Positions 1 to 10,919 of a stretch of DNA of 64,000 nt are shown here, piece by piece. A model generated the notes under the pieces. The model made no database searches and was not told where the DNA came from. It was given only the letters and a program-made list of their open reading frames with translations. The DNA is taken from positions 1,364,001 through 1,428,000 of the forward strand of contig CM074128.1 of the NCBI GenBank assembly GCA_037178625.1, given 5' to 3'. The DNA is from Skeletonema tropicum. Its lineage: Eukaryota > Bacillariophyta > Thalassiosirophyceae > Thalassiosirales > Thalassiosiraceae. Position 1 is the stretch's first letter; each line of letters begins with the position of its first letter. Both the position numbers and the translations under genes were made by a program.

Positions 1-2180
1 TCACGAAACTGCTTATGTTTTGATTCGCTAGTCGATATCTGGCCTTCTTTTGCAGAGAGAAGCTTTTATGAATATGCATACAGCATCTCGTGTTTCTAAG
101 TACGTTATTGCCTGCCATTTGGATTTTGATTCAGAGCAGGGACCCGAGTTTAGTCTTGCACTTGCCTGTGTCAACTTGGTATCTTCTGAACTCATCGCGT
201 TGACTGGCGAAGCATAATGAAACTAAGGAAGCGTCAGAATGACAATGACGCCCGATCTGAGGCAGATGGACTAGCAAGACGATCATTTCGGTCAACAATT
301 GTGATACCGATGCAGTCATCAACAAGAGGCAACACGAAGAGATGCCTGCTTGGGTTTGGAGCTGGTGTGATAGTAGTAATTTTGGTAGGTTGAAGTTGTT
401 GTGCGTAGAAGAATCAATTATGCATTGTGAATCTGCAATTGCTGCATCCGGAGGACACCCTGCTCCTCCGTCCAAGATGTTTGTCTTTTTGGTTGAGGAA
501 ATGCGATTTCTTGACGACATCGTAAATAGTGGATTAGAGATCTCTATTTTGGCACTGCAGGCGTGCATGTGTTACAGACACAGTAGAGAATAAAAGAAGT
601 GATACAAAGTGTAAGATATCCTTAAATCTCCTTAAGCTGCGTGGCAAGTTGCCATTCTTCAAGAGGCGGAAATGCCTGACTGTTGCATCAATCTGCTTGC
701 TACTGCCATCAGAATTGCATATGAAGGAAACCCCTGCAGCCATCTTCTCCACCCAGAATTTGTTGAAGGCATCCGTGTTTCTTCTGTTACGATGCATCAG
801 GATCCAGATACGTGGAAGAAGGATAGAGGCGTGCCTCTAGTCTCTGAGGCAAGGACGCGTAAGCTTGCAAACTGACACTGGTATGCACTGAAGAAGATGC
901 CCCAAACGTTCCTCCATTCGCGCCATTCTTTGCGCAAGCAGTTCAGTCGTTTTACACTCATCAAGATCAAGCGCATGTGATCCGACAGGTCACAGTAGAA
1001 GAAGAAGTCCATGCATTACTATAGATAGTTGTAGAGCTATCAGAGACAGTTTATGGTATTTCGAGAAGAAAAGTGGCCTTGCGCTTGTTTTCTTGCTTTT
1101 CCATTAATACTGTTCGAGTTACTTGCCAACCTTGATAATTCAAGCTCATCTCTACATCGTACATCGCAGCATTTTGTTACAGGGATTTTGTCTGCCAAGA
1201 CGTCCTCTTGATCATTGCCAACAGGTACTACTGATCCTTTACTGCTAATTGCATAGTCCGGCAGCCGGCAGAGGTGAATGCATCCTTAAGAGCCTTGGAG
1301 TTTGACTTGTTGAGTTTGTTGTTCTCTCTGCTCTTCTTGTTCTCGTTGTAATTTTGTGCTTCTCTGTCTCTTATATCAGTCTTGGATGCATTTTTGAGGA
1401 CCTCAACTTGACACAAACCTATCCAAACTCATCATTAACTGATTAGAATCGGACACTACTTCGTTGGTTTGAAATTGCTGGCATACTAACATTCTTTGGT
1501 CTTTGATGACTTCGGACTTAGGCTTCTTTGCTTTGGCACGTTGCACATTGTGGAGCAGGCAGATCTACTGGAAGCAATGGGATGACTCCGTGCATTTGAG
1601 CCTTCCGCAATCATGAGCGAGGCGTTGTCAAAGTGTGTTTCCGAATGGGAGAAATTGAAGGGCATGTCTCCTCGTGATGAAGATCCAAACTTTGTGGAGG
1701 TAGGACGGCATGCGGGGACAGCCTCAGTCGATCTTGCTTGTGCTTTCTCAAAACACATAAATCTTCTTCTAACCATCTTCATGTGTAAGCTACATTAGAT
1801 GCAAATAGCCTTAAAACGGTAACGTTTTTCATTAAGGTTAGGCAATTCTTCTTACACACAGCTGACCCTTTCTCTTTATTTAACGTCGGAATCCATAAAT
1901 TGGAAAATAACCCTAGTGGTGTCTGATTTTAAGGTTGCGTAAAAGTTACCTCCGGCTCAAGTGATAGATGGATTCGTTTTTTCCAAGCGCGCGGAGCCTC
2001 CTTCTCCTCCACGCGCGGCGCTTGAGGGGCTTTCCAAGCATGACAGCGATGGCCACCTAACCAGGAAGGAGGAATGTCTACGTCCATGCAAAGTGCACCA
2101 GCAATGCGCAAATTCAGCCGGAGATATTGAAAGTGTTGTCAAGTTTCGAGCTGTAGCCGCCACATCTGCAAAAGGAGTTA
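1..2180. other. Gene-poor stretch, no supported gene
   Basis: No convincing coding region was found. Short open frames exist on both strands, but none has a recognisable domain. One plus-strand stretch near 1535-1795 reads as a protein-like segment rich in Glu, Lys and Ser, beginning MSEALSKCVSEWEKL at 1613. The same frame is interrupted upstream by a TGA at about 1588. It may be a decayed gene or chance. Position 2180 marks the 3' end of the minus-strand SET-like gene. Confidence 0.5.
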
Positions 2181-4310
2181 TCACTTCACCCCAGGCTTTC
2201 TCTGTCTCCCCTTCAGCAGGATGTTAGAGAGCCTAGGTATGCAAGAATCGTCACAATTGAATCCCTTTTTACCTTTCTTCATATCTTTAGTAAGGATTCG
2301 TCGCTTCACTTTCTGCGGCTCAGCTTTCTGTTTCTGTTCCTCGCCAAAGTTCATCCAAGATTTGGGAAACATCTCATCGGGAAGCTTCATTTCGTGTCGA
2401 AAAGCATTCTTCAAAAACACATCCGAGGTGTAGTGAGGGTTGTATCCTGGATTCTTTACGAATTTGAAGGCGCCTCTGGGAACATCAGTAATTATGTGAT
2501 GCTCGCGAAAAGAAGAATCGTCGCCGTCGCCTACTGTTTTCTCGACATCAATCTCAACGACGTACAGATACTTATGTCTCGCTTTAGTCTTGTGAATAAC
2601 TTCATCTTCTCTTTCATAGCGCTCAATGACCTGACAATTCATCAAATGGTCGAATTCATTATCTTTGTCAAATGGTCGTCGATACACAGGTGTTGTTTTA
2701 GGAGTGAAGAGGTAGGAAGCATCATGATTTATATTGACATAGCATTGCATAACCAATGAGTGTGGATATGGATTGCTCTGCTGTTCTTTCAACGTTCTGA
2801 TTGGTACGTCTTGTTTATTCAATTCATATGCTGTGATATGGTCACCAATAGATTGCTCCGTTTTCTTCGTCCACCATGTCATATTGTTGTAATCACTCTC
2901 CTTTGATGTGGGCTCCCATTTCTTCACATGTTCGTCCCAAGCTTTCTGCCACTCTTCTCCATAGTCAATGAATACCTCCTCACCTGGCTGAATGTCACGA
3001 GTTGCAACGAACTCCAACATCAGACCGGCTGCCCATTGATCTTCCAAGAAATCGACTGACTTTTCAAGCCACTCTTTGTGATGATAAAAGTCAAAGTCAG
3101 TAGTCCATCGAAGCTTTGCATTGTACTTTGTAGAATGATGATTAATGTACACAACATTGGAGCTGTATGGGAACAACAACAGCGTAGAATTAGGATGACC
3201 AAAGCAGTAGTTCAGTATGAGCTGCTTGTGCACAATGTTCTCTTCATCACGTATGATATTGCCAGTGGGGCCTTTCTTCTCAGCATACATGTTTACTTTG
3301 GACTTGTCCGCCATATGGACAAGAGGTGCAGGAGCAACCAAGCCTCCCTTGGGTATAAACCTAGTTGCAAATGCACCACGGCCGGCATGTGGAATAGTAG
3401 ATTGCTTCGGAACAATATTATCCACGCATTTGCCTTGCTCTTCAAGGTATTCAATGGAACGAATCGAGTTCTCGACCTCCACTGTCATAATATCTCCTGC
3501 TTTGATTGCACGGATGCCATCCTTGTGCGTTTCGGGCAGAGCCTGCCTCTCACGTGAAACATATGGATGAGTCTTTATGATGTCCCACAAGTCCTTTTGG
3601 ACCTCGTCTCCAATCATCATCTTATCTTCTACCAAATCTTCTGGACTGTCTGTATCCACGAGCATCTTTCCAAATTGCTTCAAGAAAGCTAACGCATTTT
3701 TATAGCTTGTTGCCAGAGGTACTAATTGAAAGTGACCTTCCCGAGAAGAGTGAGTAAACCAAGATGAATCATAATCAACAAACAGCTCCGATCCAGCTGC
3801 GATATCTCGCGTGGCAGTGCTAGTTCTATTCCACCACGGTGTTATCGCCCCCGCTCCAGGCGATGTGTAACGATTCAGACCAGCTGCGTCATATGTTGCC
3901 CCGTGCTCATCCACATTCAGCAAGCTAAAATGGCAGTTGGGAGCAGCACCAAACCCATTTACAGTGACAGAAATATCCGCAGCTTCGTCGCCCAAGCCAA
4001 CATCAGGGGCGTTCCAATCATAATTGGTTAGAGGCCAGTGATAATCGCCAGAGTGCCTAGAATTCTCTCCCGTCGCAGGGGACATGTGCCAGTGCTGATC
4101 AACTGTGGCAATTGCAGCGTCGCCGACACGACCAAGCAGTTGTCCTTCTACCACAGGAACGCCTGTAAACATTCCGAGCCCAGCGTTCGGGATTGTTGAT
4201 TCCGCCAGATACAGAAGACATTGATCTGAATCGTCGGCAGCTGTTGTGATGACCTCGCATGAAAATAACATCGCGGCAGCCGCCACTGTTATAGATCGTT
4301 GTGTAAGCAT
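2181..4310 (-). CDS. Secreted protein with two SET-like domains
   Basis: The protein has 709 residues and begins at an ATG followed by a hydrophobic signal peptide (residues 1 to about 25). It holds two related units. The first, about residues 30-200, has a GLGMF-type N-SET motif and ends near GSELFVDYDSSWF. The second, about 290-460, has AGRGAFATRFIPKG, then YINHHSTKYNAKLRW, which matches the SET Asn-His core, and GEEVFIDYGEEW. SET folds usually transfer methyl groups to lysine. The first unit lacks an obvious Asn-His core and may be inactive. The signal peptide suggests the secretory pathway, so a nuclear histone target is unlikely. The C-terminal 200 residues are charged and unassigned. 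The esterase gene lies upstream on the same strand, 584 bp away. The fold assignment is fairly sure, the substrate unknown. Confidence 0.8.
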   Translation of the reverse strand: MLTQRSITVAAAAMLFSCEVITTAADDSDQCLLYLAESTIPNAGLGMFTGVPVVEGQLLGRVGDAAIATVDQHWHMSPATGENSRHSGDYHWPLTNYDWNAPDVGLGDEAADISVTVNGFGAAPNCHFSLLNVDEHGATYDAAGLNRYTSPGAGAITPWWNRTSTATRDIAAGSELFVDYDSSWFTHSSREGHFQLVPLATSYKNALAFLKQFGKMLVDTDSPEDLVEDKMMIGDEVQKDLWDIIKTHPYVSRERQALPETHKDGIRAIKAGDIMTVEVENSIRSIEYLEEQGKCVDNIVPKQSTIPHAGRGAFATRFIPKGGLVAPAPLVHMADKSKVNMYAEKKGPTGNIIRDEENIVHKQLILNYCFGHPNSTLLLFPYSSNVVYINHHSTKYNAKLRWTTDFDFYHHKEWLEKSVDFLEDQWAAGLMLEFVATRDIQPGEEVFIDYGEEWQKAWDEHVKKWEPTSKESDYNNMTWWTKKTEQSIGDHITAYELNKQDVPIRTLKEQQSNPYPHSLVMQCYVNINHDASYLFTPKTTPVYRRPFDKDNEFDHLMNCQVIERYEREDEVIHKTKARHKYLYVVEIDVEKTVGDGDDSSFREHHIITDVPRGAFKFVKNPGYNPHYTSDVFLKNAFRHEMKLPDEMFPKSWMNFGEEQKQKAEPQKVKRRILTKDMKKGKKGFNCDDSCIPRLSNILLKGRQRKPGVK

Positions 4311-4893
4311 TTTTGTACTGCCTTCTAGGTAAATACATATCTGTACTTCATTTTTGTTACTGCGTCCGTCGATTCATTCGTCGTCATGGTCGGTGCAGGC
4401 TACAGGCAAATTGAGATTCAGGCAAGCAAGAGGGCAAAAGGTAGGCCTTTGGATATAGGGGGCTAGGGGGGAATCCCCCGATATTGAGGGTTCTGATCTT
4501 TTGGCAAAATCGTCGAAATGGGGGTAAAGTGGTCCATATTATCCACAACATTTGGCTAGCTTTAGACGGAAATCACGGGAGTCTCGCTAACTAACCGTCC
4601 CCCCCTTCTCGCGGGGGGGAATCTGGGGGGAAATCCCCCCGATAAGGGGTAGGCAAGCCCATATCCGAAGGCCTCTAGAGAGAGCAAAAGGTCTTTTTCA
4701 TGCATGAGTGCTCCATGTGACATCAAAAGGTCCTTTCAATACCGTTCGTTAAACATGAAAATATATTTTGTATTTTTTGTGTAAGTTAGGAGTATTAAAG
4801 TACTTGGGTACCATATATAGCTCCACAAATACACCTCTTAGCCACTTTTACTAGGGTGTCTTGGTGTTATTTTGCTTCTCTTAAGCCCAAAGA
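4311..4893. other. Intergenic region with a small inverted-repeat element
   Basis: This spacer separates two minus-strand genes. It holds the element at 4443-4674, listed separately, and G-runs and C-runs inside that element. The remainder, 4675-4893, is AT-rich and should include the 3' flank of the esterase gene. No gene was seen. Confidence 0.6.
4443..4674. mobile_element. MITE-like element with about 17-bp inverted ends
   Basis: The left end AGGCCTTTGGATATAGG (4443-4459) is repeated inverted at the right end as CCCATATCCGAAGGCCT (4658-4674), with two mismatches. The interior has G-tracts and C-tracts, including GGGGAATCCCCC-like inverted runs, and no coding potential. Imperfect 14-bp direct repeats ending GCAAAAGGT flank it. 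The right copy starts two bases outside the end, so the target duplication is not clean. It is probably a non-autonomous DNA transposon. The end resembles that of the element at 6334-6547 (AGGC start), but I cannot prove one family. Confidence 0.55.
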
Positions 4894-6213
4894 TTATGGA
4901 ACAGAAACTGTATGCTTCTCGATCTCGTCCTCCCGACGCAGAACAGTCATTTCTTCTTCCCTGAACACCTGCAGATCCTCACTACTCTTTCGTTTGCCGG
5001 CCGATCTCTTGCAATTCAGTCGCTTCAAATAGAAGTATACAACACTTAGTGCAATGATCCCCAGAAGTATTGAACTTGCTGACAGGAATATTGATTTACC
5101 AACTCTGATCCGGTGATGCGGTTTTACTAATTCATCTGCATCACGTTGCTCGAATGTCTTCTTCTCTGCTCGAACAAAAACATCTTTCATCCATGGCCGC
5201 ATCATCTCTAACCCGGGAAATGTTCCTCCCCATGAATGTCCCTCATTTGTCCACACACAAAAGTTTGTTGGCTCGATGCAATCTTTGCCCACGAAGCATT
5301 CAGATTCAACAGACTTGACACCGTCTTCTTTGATACTTCTGCTGTCACTATGATCAGAGTCAGAGCTGCATCCATTGATAATTGACCACAAGTGATACAC
5401 AGATTGAGCAGACTGACATGTTTCCTGCTTCACTCCAATATCAAACATGCAACTGCTCTTTGAACCCTTCTTTTGTTGTTTTTCATTTGCAATACAACAT
5501 CCGTTTGGGTTGACAACCGAATCTTTACCACCGTGGTGCATGAATATTGCCAATGCGGGAGTATTCGAATAAGCATTGATATCATACTGATAACCTCCTG
5601 TTGGAACAATACCAACTAACCACTCGGGTCGATCGTCTAAAATCCCGAGCAAAGAAGTGAAGAATCCTCCATTGGAAAATCCCGTTGCAATCACGTTCAC
5701 TTGTTTGACATTCCTGCCATCACTGTTATCATTGTATCCGATGCTGCTTCCCCTGCTGCTAGCTCCTAATTGATTCAAAAATATTCCCATGACACCATGA
5801 CGTACAAAATCCAAATCATCAATATCCTTCAGGACTGGATCGCCACAACACTCAATTGCATTCCATCCCAGTCTGTTAGCTTCAATCGTTTCTGACCCCA
5901 TTGGTGCAATAATTATTGCATTGAGATCTTCGGCGACATCCTGCCATTTTTGTATCTCCTGTGCAGGCCTGCCACCATAGCCATGAAATGCCAGTATGAT
6001 TCGTAGAGGAGCAGAAATGGCAGTGGTCTCACCTACAACACTGAAAGTTGAACAAAAGTTTGGAGGGGTGTAGACGCTGAAGCTTCGTGAGATATTCTTG
6101 CCGTCGCTTCCTTTGATGACATCCCATTGAGCAGGTCTACCGCGCTTGTTGCTGGCTTTGAAAGAGGAGCACAAGGATTTCGGTTGCTTTAGTTTCCAGG
6201 ACGACTCCATCAT
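4894..6213 (-). CDS. CE1/PHB-depolymerase-like esterase with C-terminal membrane anchor
   Basis: The protein has 439 residues and starts at tandem ATGs. It is an alpha/beta hydrolase of the polyhydroxybutyrate depolymerase/feruloyl esterase (CE1) type. The oxyanion strand reads ILAFHGYGG. The nucleophile elbow is ATGFSNGGF (G-x-S-x-G form), the likely acid lies in HHGGKDSVV, and the catalytic His is in NEGHSWGG. A single hydrophobic segment near residues 375-397 (SASSILLGIIALSVVYFYL) is followed by a charged tail, which suggests a tail-proximal membrane anchor with the enzyme facing the lumen or outside. No clear N-terminal signal peptide is visible, so a 5' exon may be missing. The natural substrate is unknown. 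Candidates are short-chain or hydroxycinnamoyl esters rather than PHB. Confidence 0.8.
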   Translation of the reverse strand: MMESSWKLKQPKSLCSSFKASNKRGRPAQWDVIKGSDGKNISRSFSVYTPPNFCSTFSVVGETTAISAPLRIILAFHGYGGRPAQEIQKWQDVAEDLNAIIIAPMGSETIEANRLGWNAIECCGDPVLKDIDDLDFVRHGVMGIFLNQLGASSRGSSIGYNDNSDGRNVKQVNVIATGFSNGGFFTSLLGILDDRPEWLVGIVPTGGYQYDINAYSNTPALAIFMHHGGKDSVVNPNGCCIANEKQQKKGSKSSCMFDIGVKQETCQSAQSVYHLWSIINGCSSDSDHSDSRSIKEDGVKSVESECFVGKDCIEPTNFCVWTNEGHSWGGTFPGLEMMRPWMKDVFVRAEKKTFEQRDADELVKPHHRIRVGKSIFLSASSILLGIIALSVVYFYLKRLNCKRSAGKRKSSEDLQVFREEEMTVLRREDEIEKHTVSVP

Positions 6214-7087
6214 CTTCTTAAAACACGACGTGATATCGTAATAACTTTGAGTTGCAACGATCTTTATCCTGATCAGCTGCTAACTGTTGTTGCACACCCG
6301 ATCTGCTCAATGATATGGTACGATACCATAGAGTAGGCGTATCGGGATAGTTGGCGCTTTTCATACCCTCTTGTGGGCGGTGCCCACGTGGGGCCCACAA
6401 CTGCAGAAAATCAGGTGAAAATGAGCTGAAATGCGGGCAAAATCCCCGAATATCGAGACAAAATCACCCAAATTCTCCCGTCAAGCCTCCTGTCAAACCA
6501 GTCCCCTTTGTGGGCACGCCCACGCGCCCGCTATCCCGATACGCCTACCATAGAGTCAATGTCAATGGAGTAAGTACTGTGACTATATATAGGAGTAAAA
6601 TAATCTATCTACGATATCTATCTTGACGACGCGCATGCACGTGAGTCTATTTTGAACTTATCACGCGTGACAGTCACACTCAAAGTCACACTCGCTCACA
6701 CTCGGTCGAGCACCGCGAGGCTTAACGATTGAGACTCACGCACACTCGCCGAGTGTGATTGTCACACTCGTCACAATTAGTCACGACTTTTCATTATGTA
6801 CTTGACGGTCACGCTTCATCACGCCTGATGCCTGATCGATATCCAAAATCCAAATATTGTTCCCAGCAAATCAGGCTAAGTAGACACCATTAACAATAAC
6901 AACCACGAACTATAACAACCTCTCTCCCTTCTCTAACACCTCGTGATACATTCGGGGTGCGGTGTGCGTTTGGTTTCATTCGTTTGCCAGCAATTGGCAG
7001 CGAACGGCTGCGGCACGGCCGAATATCGTGCTATCGCTTCAATTTTCGATCCGTATCAGTCTATTACTTCCAGCTTGGGAAGACAGG
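6214..7087. other. Intergenic region with MITE and clustered hairpins
   Basis: This is the spacer between divergent genes. It contains the inverted-repeat element 6334-6547 and, at about 6660-6790, a cluster of repeats of the word TCACACTCG in both orientations. One perfect hairpin has arms CGAGTGTGA (6750-6758) and TCACACTCG (6762-6770) with a 3-nt loop. The region just before 7088 should hold the promoter and 5' UTR of the membrane-protein gene. Confidence 0.6.
6334..6547. mobile_element. MITE with perfect 17-bp TIRs and 8-bp target duplication
   Basis: The left end TAGGCGTATCGGGATAG (6334-6350) is repeated exactly inverted at 6531-6547. Both sides carry CCATAGAG (6326-6333 and 6548-6555), an apparent 8-bp target site duplication. 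The boundaries can slide by one base each way, so 8-10 bp is possible. The 214-bp interior has GTGGGC/GCCCAC subterminal words and no gene. An 8-bp duplication suits a hAT-type element; 9-10 bp would suit Mutator-type. The intact ends suggest recent movement. Confidence 0.85.
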
Positions 7088-8125
7088 ATGAAGGGCGGTT
7101 GCAAAGCTAGTAAGCGCATCAAGCTGTCTTACGCAGTATTATTATTATTTACTGCAGTGTCATGGCTTGCAAGTGCAACAGACGAGCAGCCGCCACAGCC
7201 TTGCTGGAAGCGCCGTGTTTGGGGATTACGGCTTGATGAAGACGGACGAGATGATCAATGTATCACAGCTTTCATTCCTACTCCACATTATTATGTCATA
7301 AATAGGATACCAGCATCTACTGCATCAAGAGCAGCTGAACAAAATGGCATCGACAATATATCAGATATCAATGGAGAAGATGAACAAGATGCCTCAACAT
7401 CACTTCGGCCAAAAAGTAAGAGCGAATGGATAGATGGGCGTACAATGATGCAACTCATGGAAATGGAAAAGGCAGCAGAGGAACAAGAACGTCAACGACA
7501 GATAGAGATGGAATTATTCAACAGTCGATTTCAGCCACCATCAGCTACATCATTCCAAGGAGGTGACAGCAAGGAACGAATCAAAGATGTGTCATCATTC
7601 ACATCTCGGATCAGTTATACAGATGCTAATACACTACAAATAGAGCTTCCTCCCTCTGGAATTAATTCAGATGTCTTCTTCAGTGGTGCCTTTAGCGCTC
7701 TGTGGTTCTCTGCAGTTGGTCCAGCAACGATTGGAATGATAAGTAGCGGGGGCGCTGCAGCTCTTTTCATGGTGCCATTCTGGTTGGCTGGGGGAATGGT
7801 TGCCAAATCGGCTGTTGTTGACCCCTTTGTATCATCGAAATTATCAATTGGGGATTACTTGTGGACACTTGAAAAGAATTACTTTGGAACAAGAGGCAAG
7901 TTAACGAGCAAGAAGCAAGATGGCCCCACTGACACTTTCAGAGGCGCTTCGGTCGAAGTTGGAATGGTGGTCAACAATGTTCCTCGTTATGAGCTTAGGT
8001 TATTCTTTGATGGAAATACGATATCATTTGGTAAAGGATTGAGCTTTGATGAATTGGAATACTTGGCTGAGACTATAAATGAGCACTGCGCAAAGATTGA
8101 CGAAACACTCAAACTGGAAGATTGA
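7088..8125 (+). CDS. Signal-peptide membrane protein with cyanobacterial-like C-terminal domain
   Basis: I chose the ATG at 7088, which gives 345 residues. The frame is open further upstream, but only from a GTG, and this ATG opens a clear signal peptide (MKGGCKASKRIKLSYAVLLL, cleaved near ASAT). A low-complexity acidic region with a Glu/Gln-rich helix follows. Next come two hydrophobic segments around GAFSALWFSAVGPATIGM and ALFMVPFWLAGGMV, then a C-terminal part ending FGKGLSFDELEYLAETIN. This pattern (LPPSG, hydrophobic pair, PFWL, FGxGLS) resembles a small membrane domain I associate with cyanobacterial proteins, so a plastid origin is possible. That link is recalled pattern similarity and has not been checked. 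Function unknown. Confidence 0.7.
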   Translation: MKGGCKASKRIKLSYAVLLLFTAVSWLASATDEQPPQPCWKRRVWGLRLDEDGRDDQCITAFIPTPHYYVINRIPASTASRAAEQNGIDNISDINGEDEQDASTSLRPKSKSEWIDGRTMMQLMEMEKAAEEQERQRQIEMELFNSRFQPPSATSFQGGDSKERIKDVSSFTSRISYTDANTLQIELPPSGINSDVFFSGAFSALWFSAVGPATIGMISSGGAAALFMVPFWLAGGMVAKSAVVDPFVSSKLSIGDYLWTLEKNYFGTRGKLTSKKQDGPTDTFRGASVEVGMVVNNVPRYELRLFFDGNTISFGKGLSFDELEYLAETINEHCAKIDETLKLED

Positions 8126-10919
8126 AAGAGTCACATCTTCTAGTGTGCTTGGATTCTATTGACAGAGAGAGAGTTGATTTGAGGAAAGCAAGAACCTTGT
8201 ATAAGTATGAATCTCAAAACATTTGCACTTTTTGGCAGTGAAGGACAGCAGATTTACAGCAGATATACGAAGCAAACAATGGCCAAATGGGCAAATATTC
8301 GCTAGAGTCTCGGCGTTGTGATAAAGAGCCACATACCAAAACTAGAGTTCAAATAGGTGAGTGTACGTTGCATACGCCAATGTACTAAACAGATAAATTA
8401 GTAAGGAAGTCTTTCAGTAGGTACTTCACTGCTTCAGATCATAAAAGGGCAAGGGAACAAGGGAATTAGATACATAGATGGAGCTTGGGACATTTCGGGT
8501 TCTTGGCCTGCGCGCCTTTTCCAGGGGTCACTCCAGCGGGGAAACGGGGCGTCCCGTCCATCATTTTTCTAGCCGTTTCACACACTTTTCAAATTCAGAT
8601 CATTTTGCACACCAGAACCATGGCGGAGGCGGCTGCTACGGTATGGAGCGGAACGTCGGCTGGCATCACCAACAACCGACTGCGATGTCCTCAGTGGACC
8701 GATATGACCTCATGATGTGAAGGAATTTCTGTCAAAGTGCCCAGAGCCTTTATTCTGGGTGTCGCCTACCCAAAGTGACCGTTATTTTGATACCAATGCA
8801 ACAACTGCACCGCCCACTTATGAACAGAGGACCTTTTGGCCATATTCACTCTTCCATTACTATCCTATCCGGTAGTGGTGATGATTTAACAATAATTGAC
8901 GAGTCGGTTTCGTTTTAATCGGTGAGGAACCGTCGATATGAGACCCCTTGATTGTCCAACGTCGCGGCATGTCATATCGCACAAATACAAGAGGAGAGGT
9001 GTGGGGATACTACAACAAATAGAGCAAGATCATAATCACAATACGACAATAGAGTGGGTTTGATGGAAATAGAGGCGTCTCGTCTCCGTGCGGTGTGGTC
9101 CAGGTGGCTTATGGCCTGTTGTGGTAGCTTGTGTCAGTACACAACACTTTGAGGGAGGGCATTGTGTACTTTGAGCGACGGAGGGAATAATGATCAGGAC
9201 TGCGGGAACATGCAACAATATGATAAGCTTTTGAAGTGCATTATACTTTAATGGACTATCATTGATGTTGTCTTTTGCTGGTACTCCTTTCATCATCACT
9301 CGCAATACTACGGCTTCAGTGGACACAAAAGCTTACAATCAATCTGAGATATCGGGTGACTTACTGTTCAGCTTCAGCAGCAGCGGCAACGTGAGTGTTG
9401 ATAACTGCGCCATATCTTCGAAAGGAGTCGGTGATTCCCATTGTAAATCATCGAGTCAAAGAGGCGGCATTCTGTACTAGATGAATCCACCACGGAACGA
9501 ATCTGCTGTTGAAATAAGAGATGAATAGGGTGTCAAAAAACAATACACGCAACCTCTGGTAGAAGTTATCAATTTGGAACTAGAGTTGACAATCGTTTGT
9601 TGAGAAGTACTGCACTGGATGGAGGGTGTGGCGACATTGTCTAAGGAAGTTTGTCAACTAAAAGAAAAGATAGTCTATTGACGCATCTGGGGTGTAACAT
9701 GTGTCTTCCTGTCGACCTATTCAACAATCAACATCATAATAACAATGTAGAACAATATTCATTATAATAAACCTCATTTTAATGGTTGTATTATCATTGT
9801 AGACGCAACCTTCACACAAGCACTTACCTTGTCTGCTAGATTACATGTTGATAATGATATGGTACAGGCTGCAGTGGATAATAAAGAGCACAGCGGCTTT
9901 GATCTTGCGTTATCACATAGACACTAGACACTATATTATTAGTTTAGGCAGGAGAGAGCAATATTATGTGTAATTGCATAGTTTAATACCATCAATTGAG
10001 GTGTCATGCCCACACATGAATCTGTTCACAATCATAAAAATATTACACCCTCAAGAGACATGGCCTATTAGCAACGCCGAGGCGGATAACATGGCGTTAT
10101 GACCACCCATATCGGTCATATAATATCAATATAAAGCAGAGAGTGCCGCGGGGGGCCTTATGAATCGATTATTGTATTTCCCCTACGACAATATTTGCAG
10201 CTTCCACCAAAATAGACCAAAAATCGATGCCTGAGATATAGCCGCAAATACGTCTGTGACTAAGAGATTTGGCAAGCTTCCGAAAACACCATTGGATTCT
10301 GCATCAAAATATAGTCTAGAAGATGTATCACCGATGAATCATATCCAGAAACAAGTGTGATAATATGGACTCCTGCTCCATTGATGTCGAGGGAGAGGGC
10401 TTTGTGAGATGTGTTTTTTCAAAAAAAAAGAGCGGGAGGAGCGCGCAGGCCAATACATAGATCAAAAGGAGCTCGGTCTCTCGAGAGGGTCGAAAACGGA
10501 CATTTACATGAAAACGAGGCCAACTCGATTTAAAAAAAAAACCTTTTTTGACACCCTGTTGCGCGGAAATAACTAGCACGTTGTTAGCGAATCATTACCC
10601 ATTTTCAGACCCATAGACCGTCATCGCCATTATGCCTGCACCTCGAAAACCCAGCCAATCTTGACTCTACTACCCTTCGCCGACATGATGGGCCCAACTT
10701 ATTGAGGTGCAGGCAAAATCAACAATGCCTAGTCACCAGTTCAATATTCACGTGCATAAAATCTTCTGTGTTTAGTCCAAATATCATTGTCTCCACTGCT
10801 GGTGCTGGAGAGAGTCCTCTCGTCCTCCCCCTCATAAAGATATCGTGAATCCGTCCACCCGAATCTTTCTGCTTCGGCTATATTCTCTTTTATTTCGTGG
10901 GTAGTGTGAAAGTATTGCA
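8126..10919. other. Gene-poor stretch with possible decayed beta-helix gene
   Basis: No intact gene was found in these 2.8 kb. Between about 8820 and 9480 several plus-strand segments, in shifting frames, look like parallel beta-helix repeats. Examples are HSSITILSGSGDDLTIID and SGNVSVDNCAISSKG, the latter followed by SQRGGILY and a stop at 9478-9480. The frames are broken by many stops, so at best this is a pseudogene. The rest, about 9500-10900, is AT-rich with A-runs and shows no structure I can name. The last 200 bases should contain the promoter of the next gene. Confidence 0.4.
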
